From Monosiga brevicollis MX1 (Eukaryota; Opisthokonta; Choanoflagellata; Craspedida; Salpingoecidae): 64,000 nucleotides of DNA. The notes under the pieces were generated by a model. The model ran no database searches. It saw only the letters and a list, made by a program, of their open reading frames with translations, and was not told the DNA's origin. Of the stretch, positions 33,901-45,213 are shown one piece after another (the first letter of the stretch is position 1; each line of letters opens with the position of its first letter). A program made the translations under genes and the position numbers. The stretch lies in contig NW_001865039.1 in the NCBI RefSeq assembly GCF_000002865.3, positions 1,020,504-1,084,503 of the forward strand, read 5' to 3'.

Positions 33901-35668
33901 CTTTTGTCACGAGTGGGACGACAGCAGACCTTGGCAGCGTGAAAAAGGCCGTATGCTTTTTATTCAAGCCCATATCCCAGCGTACAGCAATGCCATCGCA
34001 GGTCTAGCCCCAATCAAGCGCCGCAAATGAACACTTGAGTTGAGGCCACAACAAGCAAGGGCAAAAGGCAGCCGGTCAAGAAACCTGGAGTCAAAACGGC
34101 AAGGCAGTGTTGGCAAACCTGGCTCTCTTTCATGCGTCGATCATATTCAGCTTCAAGCTTGACAAGGGGGCCAAAAATGTTTTGGTAGTGGTAGGCATCT
34201 TCGTACTGCAGTAGGACCTACAGCGCTCATACCAGAGTAGCGGATCAGATTGCCATTGCGCGTGCAACTGCCATGCATTGCCTGCCCAACTGGCCCGAGA
34301 TTGCGCTTGCAGAAACGACGCGGCACACAAGGTAGGTGTTGTACCTCTTGGACCTCCTCATCAACGCCTGGCTTCTCCAAATCGTCCAGCGTGGCGTCGG
34401 GATTGTCACGCCACAAATCTTCGAGCTTCTGGATCTGTTCAGCTGTGATTTGACGAGCACGCATCTGGTCATTGTGGGATGGAACCTTGACCAACCAGGG
34501 CAGGAAGCAGCGGTCGCTGATAATGGGTTGCCATTGAGCGACGTCCCTATTGACCCGAAGCGTTAAACGTAGTGCAACAAGTGACGGCAGTGAGAAGCGG
34601 CGTGCAGCAACCCAAGTGGCCGGTGCCGCTGCGCACAACAAGAAGCTTCCACCACGGGCTTCTCTGACAAGGCCCAACAGATCTGAGCAGGCGTGCGCAC
34701 GCATGACTGGGGGTGCTTTTTGTACAAACCAGTTGCTATCCTTGGCGGCTGATGAGGAGGCGCATGGTTGGCGGCATAGCAGCACGACGACCGAATCCGC
34801 CTTGGCAGGGATGAAGCCAAGCGAAAAGACATTACGAGACCCGCAGTTGTAGCACTGGTGTCGTCGTGGGCATGGGAGCGGAAACGACGAGTCAGGGCCA
34901 GTCGAGTGAGTTGGCATTCCAGACAGGCAGCGAGGTCAAGAGGCCGAATGAGGCGCCGAAACACACCTCCAAAACGGTCTCGCCCAGCGGGCCATCCTTG
35001 TGGAGCATGACAGCGTGGCTTCGCGCCCGAACCAGGTGGTTGACAATGTGGCTGTGGCACAGGCAACGGCATGAGCAGGGTAGGGGAGGCGACATGGTCG
35101 GGGACAGCGTGCGAATGGGTGTTTCTGCAAGGCGACCCAACCTGCCAGACGTATTGCCACGCGAATTACAGAACCAGCGGTTGGTGTCCAAGCACTTGAC
35201 GACGCTAGCAGGGTCATGGATGCCGCAGTAGCTGCAGGCATGGGCAGGCAAGTTGCTCAAGACAAGGGCTTCGTCATCGTCGTCGTCGTCCACGTCCACG
35301 TCATCGGCATCCTCTTCTTCTTCACCCTGTTCCTCGTCTTCCTCTTCCTCATCCTCCTGGTTGGTGAAGCGAAGCTCGTTCTGCAGATCCTGAGTCAAGT
35401 GTGCCAAATCATCTTGCGTGGCTCCATGATCGTCGAGGCCATGCTGCGACCCTAGAATGTCGCTGAGCCCGGCACCTTCAAAAAAGGGATCCTGAACACC
35501 ACCGGACAGGTAGTCCAAATTTTGGCTCTGTGATTGACTTTGCGAAGCCCCAGTAAAGGAGCTGAACATGCCAGCCGAGGCCTGCGATTCTGCGCCATAG
35601 TCCAAATCCAAGTCCAACAGCGAGTACCCCGAGTGCTCATCCGCCTCGTCAAGACTGTACGCCGCCAT
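30680..35668 (-). CDS. UPF1: UPF1/RENT1 nonsense-mediated decay RNA helicase
   Basis: ATP-dependent SF1 RNA helicase, the core effector of nonsense-mediated mRNA decay in the cytoplasm. ATG at 35668 ([15 protein letters not shown]). The N terminus has Ser-Gln sites (ASQSQSQSQ) and an acidic stretch. The Cys/His-rich UPF2-binding domain follows: [76 protein letters not shown]. Then [20 protein letters not shown] (about 34150-34210). Helicase motifs: [17 protein letters not shown] (Walker A about 33275-33298), [26 protein letters not shown] (about 32750), [36 protein letters not shown] then DYIILSC, and [20 protein letters not shown]. The C terminus again has SQ sites ([14 protein letters not shown]) before the stop at 30680. 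All expected motifs are present, so it looks intact. Many short introns. Confidence 0.97.
30896..30930. repeat. (GGCA)n tetranucleotide run
   Basis: About eight AGGC/GGCA units inside the UPF1 gene, in a probable intron between the last two exons. Confidence 0.85.
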
Positions 35669-35970
35669 CGTGCTCGTCAAACTGCGTGTGTGTGTGTGTG
35701 TGTGTGCGTGTGTGTGTGTGTGTGTGTGTCTCTCTCTCTTGTTCTCTCTCTCTTGTTCTCTCTCTCTCTTTAAACTTGCTAGAATTCGTATTTGTGAAGA
35801 AGGGTTTTATCGTTCAAAGTCATAGTCATCCTGGCATGCTTCACTTCTCGTGCTGACAATTATCAGACGATAATCTGACATTTTGTGCGACGCTCTCTCT
35901 CCCTCGCTTTTTGTGCTTGAAAGGGGCGCGCGCCGGGCTCTGGCCTCGAGCTGTGGTGTGACGGATCGAC
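35669..35970. promoter_or_regulatory. Bidirectional UPF1/MFSD13A promoter region
   Basis: Only 302 bp separate the two divergent start codons. It begins with a (GT)n tract (35685-35730), then CT-rich sequence with TCTCTCTCTTGTTC repeated twice. Promoter function is inferred from spacing. Confidence 0.45.
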
Positions 35971-36660
35971 ATGCGGGCCCGTTTGGAGCAGCATCTCGTC
36001 GGCTATGGCCTTTTATCATTTGGCCTGAGTAGTGTGCACAACTTGATGCTCGTTTATCACGTTGATGCCTATATCAATGCTTTCAAGATCGGCCAAGCCG
36101 AGTTTATGACCGCCGAAGTCATCTTCATGGTCTGGAATTGTTGCAATGATCTGATTTGGGGTTGGCTCTCAGACATGGTCTGGTCCGGCCCTTCAAACTC
36201 ACAGTTGAGCGATGGACAGGCTCCGCGTTCGCGATTGCAGCTCCTTGGCCGCCGTCTCTCGTACGCCTCCTGCTCCTGCCTCTTTGAGTGCCATTCGACC
36301 AAGCACGCTCGCAGCCCTCACTCACACACATCCCCTGCACCTGCCGCGTTGCTCGTTTGCTGCCGTGGTCGCGTTCTCTTCCGCCCGGTGCAGGGGCCTG
36401 CAACTGGCGGGCGTTGGCCTGGCCAGCTCTTTTGTTTTGCTCTGGAATCCCCTTCTACCAGTGGCGTGGCACTTTACGCTATGTCTGGTTCTCTATGACG
36501 GTTTCCTGACCTGGGTCGACCTGCAAATTTCGGCCCTCTTGTCGGACCTGGTCATCACCAGTGAGGATCGGTGCGTTTGAAATGGGCCGGGTTAGGCACG
36601 GTCATTGTGCTGGAGGGCTGGGTGGTGTCCGAGCCACTTGTCTTCGATCTACATGCTTGC

Positions 36661-36719
<59 letters not shown>

Positions 36720-38275
36720 TCCGGATCGCAAGCCAGGTACTGACCCTTTTTTGTGTTTGCCGCTCCTGCCAGGGCCACCTTGTCCAGTGCCGCGTCTGTC
36801 GGCTCTGTGATTGGCACTAGTTCGCTGTTTATAAGCATGCTGCTGTGGGACCCCGTCAACATTGGGGCCTTTCGATGGTTCACGGCTTGCGTCGCGACCC
36901 TATCCGTTGCAGCCTTTGCTCGCGGATCAGCGCTGTTGCGGTGCGTGGCCACGGCTGGACGCACTTGCACACCGGCTGGTGGCCCACAAAATATGTTCAT
37001 CCTCTTGTGGGCAATGGTTTATGCTTGGTATCAGGCAATATGTGAAATACCACGAAGCCAAACTTGAGCCGGCACCAGCCGATTCAATGTCCAAGGAGCA
37101 TGCTGCCAAACCTCTCTCAATGGCGCGGTTTGCGTGGCAAATGGCCACCAATGCCAACTTTATGTGGTTTAGTCTACTACACCTGATTCAGGTCTGTGGC
37201 AAGGTGTTGGGCCCGTCTACCTCGTCTCATTGTCTCACGGCTTCTCACAACAACATGTGGCCGTGGCAGGTCTTTCATTGTCACTTTAATAGCAACTTTT
37301 TTCCACTGTTCTTGGGCGTCCTGCTGGGAGACCACTTGCCCAAAAGTCTGCAAGGCGTCTTGCTGTGCGTGTCCTTTGTGCTGCCACACCTCAACAACGT
37401 CATGGTCAACCAGTTTGTAAAATCACATGGTGCGTCAAGGTTGCCACACCTCCCTCCAGCTTTGGAAGCTTTGCGTGTCCTTGTGGTTTTGCTGTAAGTA
37501 TTGGCCTTCTGTTATGCGTTGCTTCATCTCACCGGCCTCTCATTCGCTGGTGTGGTCAGGACTGTATAACGTGGTGCGCCTCCTGCTCTTCATCAAGCTT
37601 GGACTCGGTCTTTTGGCCGGGGTCTCGGGCTCCATCCTGTGGGGCGTGATCGCTCTTTTAGTGGCCAGCAACCGTGTTGTGACTGAGGGTACCTGCAAAA
37701 TCCTCAGTTTGGTCATCACCGACTTGGTGGACGAGGACATGGTACGGCGGTATCGTCCCGCCTCCATTGCCGCGCTCATCTTTGGTACGGCCAACTTTCT
37801 CTCCAAGCCGGGCCAAACCTTGGCCCCGATCGTTGGAACCATGATGATTGACGAGCAGGTAGAAGGTGGCCTCTTTCATCAACACCAACATCAGCAGCAA
37901 CAGGTTGGTTTGCCCGGTCGCCGTGCCCTGTTATGCGGTGCTGGGGAACCAGGCTCACCTCACAAACGGCCATTCAGCAGGCAGCGGGGGATGCCAATCA
38001 AGACCAACTTCGTGCCGTGCTGCTGCAAATGCTGTGGATGGTACCTGTGGGCTGCGCAGCCATTCAATTGCTGGCATGGAGCCGCTTCACCCTGCACGGT
38101 CCTCGCCTTCAGGCGGTGCGTCGGATTGATGTTCCCGTCCTGCCGACCTTTCATGCCTACGTGCATCAGAGTGCTTGCTGACAGGGGACTCGCTTTACAT
38201 GCTCACGCTGTGCTTTAGATCAAGAAACAGGCCCTGTCTCAGCGTGATAGCACAGCCAAGGCCGAAGTGGTCTAG
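35971..38275 (+). CDS. MFSD13A: MFSD13A/TMEM180-like major-facilitator membrane protein
   Basis: Polytopic membrane protein of the MFS superfamily; the cargo of the TMEM180 branch is not established. The start MRARLEQHLVGYGLLSFGLS is followed by helix-rich exons (VHNLMLVYHVDAYINAF, TAEVIFMVWNCCNDLIWGWL). Later, FPLFLGVLLGDHLPKSLQGV and GVLLCVSFVLPHLNNVMV, then LGLLAGVSGSILWGVIALLV. The best family match is NRVVTEGTCKILSLVITDLV, then DEDMVRRYR and ALIFGTANFLSKPGQTLAPI, the TMEM180 signature. The inferred last exon encodes IKKQALSQRDSTAKAEVV with TAG at 38273-38275. One intron holds a perfect (GT)n tract (36664-36718). Internal exon borders between 36190 and 37500 are approximate. Confidence 0.88.
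36664..36718. repeat. (GT)n microsatellite in MFSD13A intron
   Basis: Perfect GT dinucleotide run of about 55 bp. Confidence 0.97.
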
Positions 38276-38612
38276 CAGGCAGATTATGGGCAGAACGACC
38301 GACGCTAGCACCTAAGTAGCTCTTAAATGAGATCAGATCAGAAACGAAGAAAAAAAAAAACAAAGAAACAAGCTTTAGGGTATTTTTTGGCTTGCAAGCA
38401 ACAATTAGATTTGCCTGACAACGTTTGCAAAACGAAAAAGGAGAGAGAGAAAGCAAGAGGGAGAGAGAAGAGAATTTTTTTTTACTGTTGACAGCAGGAA
38501 ATACGTCTTTGGCAGAGCGTTTCGGGCAGTCCCGGCGTTGAGATTTGTTGAGACGTTCTGGCTGAAATACACGGTACCAGCGGGCCCTTTTCTCTTGATC
38601 AATAACAGCACA
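38276..38612. promoter_or_regulatory. MFSD13A-MYCBP spacer
   Basis: Two plus-strand genes are separated by 337 bp with an A-rich tract (38348-38360) and a GA-rich patch (38440-38470). It should hold the MFSD13A 3' UTR and the MYCBP promoter; no specific element recognised. Confidence 0.4.
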
Positions 38613-39346
38613 ATGACCACACCTGCCATCGATGCCACCAAGGAGCAATTTCGCGACTACCTGGACAAGCAGGGCATTGTCGACCAGCTCACCAAGGGTT
38701 GGTAGCAGCTTGTGCTTTTCCCTGCCTGCCGTGTGCTTTGGGGAAAGAGGCTAGCTCTATGATTCGATTACTTTTGCCCGCTCTTCTATCTTTCATCCAA
38801 TATGACCAGGCTCATCTGGCTGACTGGGGGACCTGTGCTCCTGTTGCGCGCTTCGTCGTGCAGCGCATCCATTCACCGATTCTCACCCTGATTGTGTATG
38901 CTCCTCTGTTCCACCCCAAACCGCGAATGCCGGTCACTAGTCTTGGTGTCGCTCTACGAAGAGGCCGAAAAGCCCGCCAATGCGCTCGAGTATCTGCAAC
39001 AGCACCTCACATCTGAAGGTCCTGTCACTTCCGACTTTGATGTCATCAAGCAAGAGAACGAGGAGCTCAAGGCGCGCAATGAAGAGGTTGGTCTTGCTTC
39101 TGCCAGGTCCTCAAACGACTCCCATGACTTGCGGCGAGGGCCATGGGAGTTGCTTTGCGGTGGCACATGCGAGGTTATTTTGCGTTTTGGAGGCACATGC
39201 GTGTCGACTCACTCTCGTATCTAATGCCATGAGTGTAGCTGACGGCTCGAGTGGAGGAGCTGGAGGCGCAGCTGGCCGCTACCAGTAGCGCACCAGCGCC
39301 CGCCGAGGGATCCGAGGAAACTGCGCCAGCAGCAGAAGAGGCTTAA
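38613..39346 (+). CDS. MYCBP: MYCBP/AMY-1 (c-Myc-binding protein) homologue
   Basis: Small helical protein, about 107 residues; the human protein (103 residues) binds MYC and AKAP proteins and occurs in cilia. Exon 1 (38613-38697) encodes MTTPAIDATKEQFRDYLDKQ then GIVDQLTKG; exon 2 (38941-39086) gives VLVSLYEEAEKPANALEYLQ and the acidic EENEELKARNEE-like helix; exon 3 (39239-39346) gives LTARVEELEAQLAA and an Ala/Pro/Glu tail. The core matches human REQFRRYLEKSGVLDTLTKV and LYEEPEKPNSALDFLKHHL closely. Both introns start GTTGGT rather than GTAAGT, but phase is kept. As choanoflagellates have MYC/MAX, a conserved role is plausible. Confidence 0.93.
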
Positions 39347-39888
39347 TGCCATGCCTCGGTCGTGCAAATGGAATTTTAAAACAAAAACCAGTTTTAGCCC
39401 GCCAATCATTTTTGCTCAGCTCAGGCACGAGGCGGGCTAGGCTATGCGCCGTAGATTGCCCGACCAAGGCTCATCCACGGCGCTCAACTTGTGACCATAT
39501 CATCTGTCTTGTTTGAGGCTATTGGTTTTCGGTCACGCCTTTCTGTGGCTACTTCTTTGTGCCAATATCAAATCGAACCTTACAACTCTCCTCACAGAAG
39601 GCCAACCACTCTCATCCTCGCCGTACAAGCTGGTACAACACTCGGGTCCTCAGAGAGTACAGGCGTTCCCTCATCCACAGCCACCACACCAATAGAAGCA
39701 ACAGGCCTTTCAAGACAACGTCGATCGATCCCTTGACTTGACCACTCCCCCATTTGTTGTCCAGTTGTTCCAAAGTGGTTTCTCATCATCAGATTTTCTT
39801 TGCTGCTGTGTGTGTGTTGGTTGTTGTTGTTGTTGTTCAACTTTTTACTCTTTTTGCTTTTTTTTTGCTCTTTTTTTGCTCTTTTTTT

Positions 39889-39920
<32 letters not shown>

Positions 39921-40144
39921 GTGAGCACGCTCAAGGAAGCGGGGGAAGTGCAACGTGCAGGATCGAGCTTCCGGGAGGTGGTGGGGAGCGCAAAGGGCTC
40001 GGCTTTTGCGGCCGAGACACTTGTCTGTACGGCCACGGGGTCGACTGGCCACCGGTGCAAGTCGGTGACACGAAACTCAAACGACGCGGTGGGTGCATGT
40101 GCGTGGCGCGGACTTGGTGAAGAAGGATTGGCGACACCAGCACC
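39347..40144. promoter_or_regulatory. MYCBP-protease spacer with pyrimidine-rich block
   Basis: 800 bp without a recognised gene. It holds a TTG run (39819-39836), then repeated CTTTTTTTGCT units and a T run at 39893-39920. Probably MYCBP 3' UTR plus the protease promoter. Confidence 0.4.
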
Positions 40145-41700
40145 ATGCGCATTGCGGCTTGGTCTGGTCCAGGCTTGGCGTTGTTAACGCTCTTGATTGC
40201 GGGCTCAGGCTGGGCTGTTACCAGCGCCGCCACTGACGACGACATTGCCGAAAACCTGCAAATCATCAAACTGGGCTATGATGGCTCGTACGTGGGCCAC
40301 GTTGAGATTGATGGCCAGCAATTTCCCTTGCTCTTCGACACGGGCAGCGACAACCTCGTGGTGCCGGCTTCCACCTGCGCAAAGTGCTCCGGTAACGACT
40401 GCATCAGCAACAACTTTAATCAAGACTGCAGTTGCAAGTCTGGTGTCAACATCGATAGCGTCCAGCCTCTCAAATGCAGCGACTCTCATTGCAGCGCGCC
40501 CGATGCCTTGACGTGTGGCCCCGTACCACACCTCGAGGATTGCGAGTGTTCGGCTTCCTCCAACGAGCTGTTGAACGGCGAGTGCTATGGCGACGGCACG
40601 GGCTACTTTGGTCTCGTTGTATCTGGTCGAGTTCAGCTGGGTAGTCTCTCCACCTCTTGCGTCTACAGCATTTACGAGTATATGATTGAGGTTGGTCACG
40701 CCCGAGCCAGGAGCCTTTGCTGAGGCACCTTTGGCGCCCGAGGCCTGGCTCGAAACCCCCTTTTCGCTCTTCTCAGTTGTCTACCCTCCCACCTGATTGA
40801 CGCTCTCGTACATCTGGCCCTGCCCTTTGCTCACTCTCTTTCTACTCTTGCCCTATCACTTAGAGCTTTGCCTGTGGTACCGCCCTGAGCGTCGGCATCC
40901 TGGGTTTGGCCTTTAGGTCCATCAACTCACTCAATGTCACCAATCCGGTGCAACAACTGGCCCTTGACGGGCAAATTGCCAACACTTTTAGCATGTGCCT
41001 CGCCGCGCCGACGAGTCGATACGTTGTGCCCATTGGGGGTGCTGGTGTCTTTGTCTTGGGTGGAATTGGGCCTGATTATCTGTACACGGGTGATGTGGCC
41101 TGGGCCAACGTGGTCAGCGAAACTTTTTATGAAATGGATGTGCTCAACATCGTTTCGGGCGGAGTGCAGATGGACATTGAGAATATGGTGTTTATCTTGG
41201 ATAGCGGCACTACTGATCTGGTCCTGCCCACATCCCTATACCGTTCTGTCATGCACACCTTGACGGAGGATGGTCTCATTATCAAGTTTCGTTCGAGTGA
41301 GGCCAATGGCGAGCCCGTCACGATTGTCATCCAGAACAACATTGACTCGTTTGGCATCGTCTCCTCTGGCGTGGACAATGGCGAGGTGATCTTGGGCCAA
41401 CCGTCCTTCTGGGGCTATCACGTCACCTTTGACCGCGACAAAAGCCGGGTCGGATTTGCGGTGCAAGGAAACTGCAACTACGGCCACAGCAACAACGGAC
41501 TCAGTACCGTGCAAATTGTTTTCATTGTCTTGGCCCTGGTGCTGCTCGTCACCGGCGTCATCTTTTTCCTGCACTACATGCAATCGCGTCGCAAAGCTGC
41601 CAACTACGGCCGGTTGAGCCATTCCCTGATTGAAAATGCCGAGCCCATTGGCCAAGCCAATGAGGCCTCGAACAGCACCGAGACAAGTCCTTCTTCATAA
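40145..41700 (+). CDS. Membrane-anchored aspartyl protease (pepsin/BACE-like)
   Basis: A1-family aspartic endopeptidase, about 460 residues. Signal peptide at residues 1-27 (LALLTLLIAGSGWAVTSA). The first catalytic motif is FDTGSDN (Asp about residue 65), with a Cys-rich insert after it (CAKCSGNDC, DCSCKSG, CECSASSNEL). Exon 1 ends at 40690; the intron runs to 40863. Exon 2 has GILGLAFRSINSL, GVFVLGGIG and the second catalytic motif FILDSGTTDLVLP (near 41200), then GEVILGQPSFWGYHVTFDRD and VGFAVQGNC. A membrane span (IVFIVLALVLLVTGVIFFLH) and a tail of about 45 residues follow, which makes it type I like BACE. The tail has NYGRL, a possible Yxx-hydrophobic sorting motif. Both aspartates are present, so it is likely active in the secretory or endosomal system. 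Confidence 0.93.
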
Positions 41701-41947
41701 GACGTGCTTGCTTGCTTCCTTGGTGGCCAAATCGTGAGGCATCCCAGCCCTCTTTCTTCATCGCAGCCTTCTGGGGCAGCGAACCAGCCTCGTTTTCATA
41801 GAACATGCTTGTAAATTTACTAAAGTCGACTTTCTTCTGAGCACGGACCAGACTTTGATCGGGCGGTACAAGGTGAACAAAGCGTGCCATCTTGGAAGCG
41901 CGTCGCGCATGCCACGCGTTGGGCGTGTGTATGCTCTTGGAATAACG

Positions 41948-43189
41948 TTATACAGAGGGCGTCGTCCCAAAGTCGTAAAAGAATTGAATGGCGTCTTGGT
42001 ACCCCAGCCCCTTGAGCAGACCGGCATTGGGGATGCGCGATAGCTCTCGAAAACCTAGGGCCAAAGAAATCGGGCAGTCCACGAGAGGATGGGCGATTCG
42101 CTGAGCGGGCTTGGCTAGGATCATGAGATGACAAATGTGACAGCAAGGCATGGACCTACCCAGGGAACGCCATAATCGCACAGACGGCTCATTGGTCACA
42201 AAAACCTATGGCAGAACTCTCGGTGTGAGCAAGGCCAAGACAGACTACAGGCAAGCCAACCTACAAGACCGGCAGCGAGTGTCGCGGCGCGCGCACCAGG
42301 TTAAACATGCTCGCGTGGTAGCCAAGCTGAGGTGCCAGCTGCAAGTAAGCCTGTGCCATTGCACGTGCCACACCCTGCAGAGCAGACAAGCAAGCACAGT
42401 CATTTCTTAGCCCGGGGTTTCATGACCATCATGCATGACCTGCGTGCAAAGTACCAAAGCCCTTCTATTCTTCTATTGGACGGCATGGCTAGCGGGCCGA
42501 GGCATCAAAATCTCGACGCGGGTGAGATAGCTCTCACCTTTCGCCGATGGGTCTCGGGCACACAAAACCCAGCATTGCAAATGTGTGCGCATCGACCCGG
42601 GAAGTTGGGTTTGATATAGAAGATACCTACCACCTATGCGGGATGGGGGCGTTCGGAAATGAATGTCAAGCAGCAAACTGGTCGGATCCATGCACCTGTG
42701 TGCAACATCATACTCTTGCCCATGCGTAGATTAGACAAGACATGAAGCAACACTCTGGCGCTCGCTTGTGAGTGAGTACGCACTTGACCGGCGTGTTTGG
42801 CGACAAATGCGTCATGGCTGAGAAAATAGCCACGAAAGCCGTCCTGATCCAACGGTGCCAAATAGGGATAGGTGGTCCCCTCGGTGATGATTTCATTAAG
42901 AATAGAGCGTGCTTGTTCAAGATCCTCCTGCAAGAGTCACATGTACGGGATCAGGTTGCCGAATGTACGGGCTTGCAGGGGTGCAGACTTGACCCACCTC
43001 GTCGGGGCGGTCAATGACAATATCCAGCTGGCCCGTAGTTCGCTGCCGAATGTACAAAACGCACGAGTGAGGGACGGTGCTCGTGGAGCCTTTGGTCACG
43101 AATAAAGGCAATCGTCTTACTACGTTGAGGGGAAGCATGGAGAGGGCTTGTAGCTCGTGGCGCTCGGGAAAGACATAGGCCGACGTCAT
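41948..43189 (-). CDS. GNAT-family N-acetyltransferase (fungal-type)
   Basis: Predicted acetyl-CoA-dependent N-acetyltransferase; substrate unknown. ATG at 43189: MTSAYVFPERHELQALSMLP. Exons run DLEQARSILNEIITEGTTYP with YLAPLDQDGFRGYFLSHDAF; then YIKPNFPGRCAHICNAGFCV (about 42555-42620); then GVARAMAQAYLQLAPQLGYH with ASMFNL (about 42315-42372); then VFVTNEPSVRLWRSL; then RIPNAGLLKGLGYQDAIQFF before TAA at 41948. The KPNFPGR...ICN...GF block, the G-x-A/G acetyl-CoA loop region, and N-x-x-S-x-x-L-W-x-x-L-G-F with RIPxAGxLKG match a fungal/bacterial GNAT group. It ends 248 bp from the 3' end of the protease gene and is divergent from ERCC1. Confidence 0.87.
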
Positions 43190-43314
43190 GGCTGCTGGGC
43201 TATGCTTTCTGTGAATCCGCACATGAAACGGCGCACGCCGTGAGTCAGATGGTGCTGGAAAACGACACCCGTTCAAGTGATTCCCGCAAACTGGGCAGCC
43301 ACCCGCAGCATGCT

Positions 43315-43415
<101 letters not shown>

Positions 43416-43557
43416 CAGCAGCAGCAGAAGCCACAACGCCACGAGCCAATCGAACCAGTGCAGGTCCAAGTAAGTGGCATCGACGTTCTTGCATGAAATC
43501 CGATCCTCGAATCATTGTCCGCACTTTCAGCATCGCCAAATGTCAGATAAAGCTTGT

Positions 43558-43560
<3 letters not shown>

Positions 43561-43648
<88 letters not shown>
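43561..43648. repeat. (GA)n microsatellite, about 88 bp
   Basis: Perfect GA run about 150 bp downstream of the (CA)n run and 165 bp upstream of the ERCC1 start. Confidence 0.98.
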
Positions 43649-43652
<4 letters not shown>

Positions 43653-43812
43653 AATTGGTTTGAGAGGAGAGAGAGAGAGAGGCGGCGCAATTGTGTGCGA
43701 GCTTGTGGGTCTTTGGTTGGAGCTGTGGCAGCGGGAGTGGCAGCGGCTGTGGCTGTGGATCATTGTGGCTGTGTCGGGTGGATGGGAAATTGCCGAGAGA
43801 GAGAAGGGCAGT

Positions 43813-44895
43813 ATGGCAGAACGGGAGGCGTCCGCGGTGCCGCAAGCCCGCAGTGTTGCCAGCGTGTATCAGGCTGGGTTGGCGTCGGCTGCCGAGGCGG
43901 ATGAGCGTGCGCGCGTCAAGCAAATTTTCGACGGTTTGGCGCAGGTTGCAGGTGGCCCCCAGTTTCTACGTGTGAGCTTGAGGCAGAAGGACAACCCTCT
44001 GATCAAAGAGCTGCGTAACGTACCTTTTCAGCTCGTGAGCGATGTAACGCCAGACTTTATCATGGGCAAGACAACATGCGCGCTCTTTTTGAGTCTTCGC
44101 TACCACAATCTCCACCCCGAATATATCCACGCCCGGATCCGAGAGGTGGGCCGTCTCTATGCGTTGCGCGTTCTGCTGGTGCAGGTGGATGTTCGTCATG
44201 CTCAAAGCGTCATTAGCGACTTGGCCAAGCTCTGCGTGATGCACGACTATACGCTGATCGTGGCCGGCTCCATTCGCGAGGCGGCTCGCTACCTGGAGCT
44301 CTATAAATCATTTGAGAACAAATCAGCCGAGCTGCTTCAAGGCGAAAAGCCTGCCGATTATCTCGCCCAGGTTTGCCCGCGTGTTGTCAAATGAGTGGCA
44401 TGCGCACACCATCCCCCTCCACGTTCAGGCGTCTGCGCTTTCTTTGCAGCCGGCCTCGCGAAAGACCCGATTCTCTCACCGAATGCCCCCCTACCCCCCC
44501 CCTCTGCCTCCCTGTGGCCAATGGCGTGCTGATAGCTTGTGACAACGCTCACCACTTTCAAAACCATCAACAAGACGGATGCTGTTACGCTCTTGTCTAC
44601 GTTTAGTAGCCTCGCGCGCATTGCCAAGGCCAGTAAGAATGAATTGGCCGCATGTCCAGGACTTGGAGACAAAAAGGTCCAGCACCTCTCCGCCATTCTA
44701 GACCGCCCGTTTTTGAAAAATGCCAAGCGTGGCGCGCACGCGAGATCATCTCAAGGCAAGTCACCAAGCAACCTTGCGGCGAACCAGCAAGATGTCCCTG
44801 CTGCGCGTCGGCCCCGTTTCGAGCGCGAGCGCGCCGCTGAAGCCTTGCTGGCCGCACCAGATCTGGAGGATGACGACGATGATGCCGATGACTGA
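43813..44895 (+). CDS. ERCC1: ERCC1 nucleotide-excision-repair protein
   Basis: Non-catalytic partner of the XPF nuclease, acting in nuclear nucleotide excision and crosslink repair. ATG at 43813 (MAEREASAVPQARSVASVY). The central domain reads NPLIKELRNVPFQLVSDVTP, DFIMGKTTCALFLSLRYHNL, HPEYIHARIREVGRLYALRV, LLVQVDVRHAQ and EAARYLELYKSFENKSAELL, matching the human protein almost motif for motif. The XPF nuclease signature is absent, as expected. After the intron (44370-44535) the (HhH)2 domain reads LTTFKTINKTDAVTLLSTFS and ELAACPGLGDKKVQHLSAIL. The C terminus extends past the usual end with a basic then acidic tail (EDDDDDADD). The long N-terminal XPA-binding region of vertebrates is short here. 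Confidence 0.97.
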
Positions 44896-45213
44896 ATTTT
44901 AAGTTTGCATGTCCCCTTATTGACAGCCCGCGTGTCTGAGACGCTCCCTGGGCTGCCTCTCCTGTTACGTGAAGATATGCTTTGCTAGTATCTCCTCCGT
45001 GGTTTTTGTTCCGCCTTGCAGTGTTGCGCATGTATCTGGGAAATTGAATAGGTAGTTGCCGTGCCCAGCTGTCCGATGGATAACTTTTTGTACAATTAAC
45101 TGGTGTCACGGCACGTCAGTGGCTAGACATTGCCTTGATGGCCTTTTGCTAGGCATTGTGCCAGTCAAGCGTGCGGGACTCGCACTTCCCCAATCTGCGA
45201 CACTGCGGCTCTA
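44896..45213. other. Convergent ERCC1/TRAPPC4 spacer
   Basis: 318 bp between two gene ends; both 3' UTRs are expected here. Nothing else seen. Confidence 0.5.

Noticed and set aside
41690-41890. Minus-strand frame KKVDFSKFTSMFYENEAGSL near the protease 3' end
   Set aside because: It looks coding by composition, but it overlaps the protease stop, lies downstream of the GNAT stop and has no start context or family.
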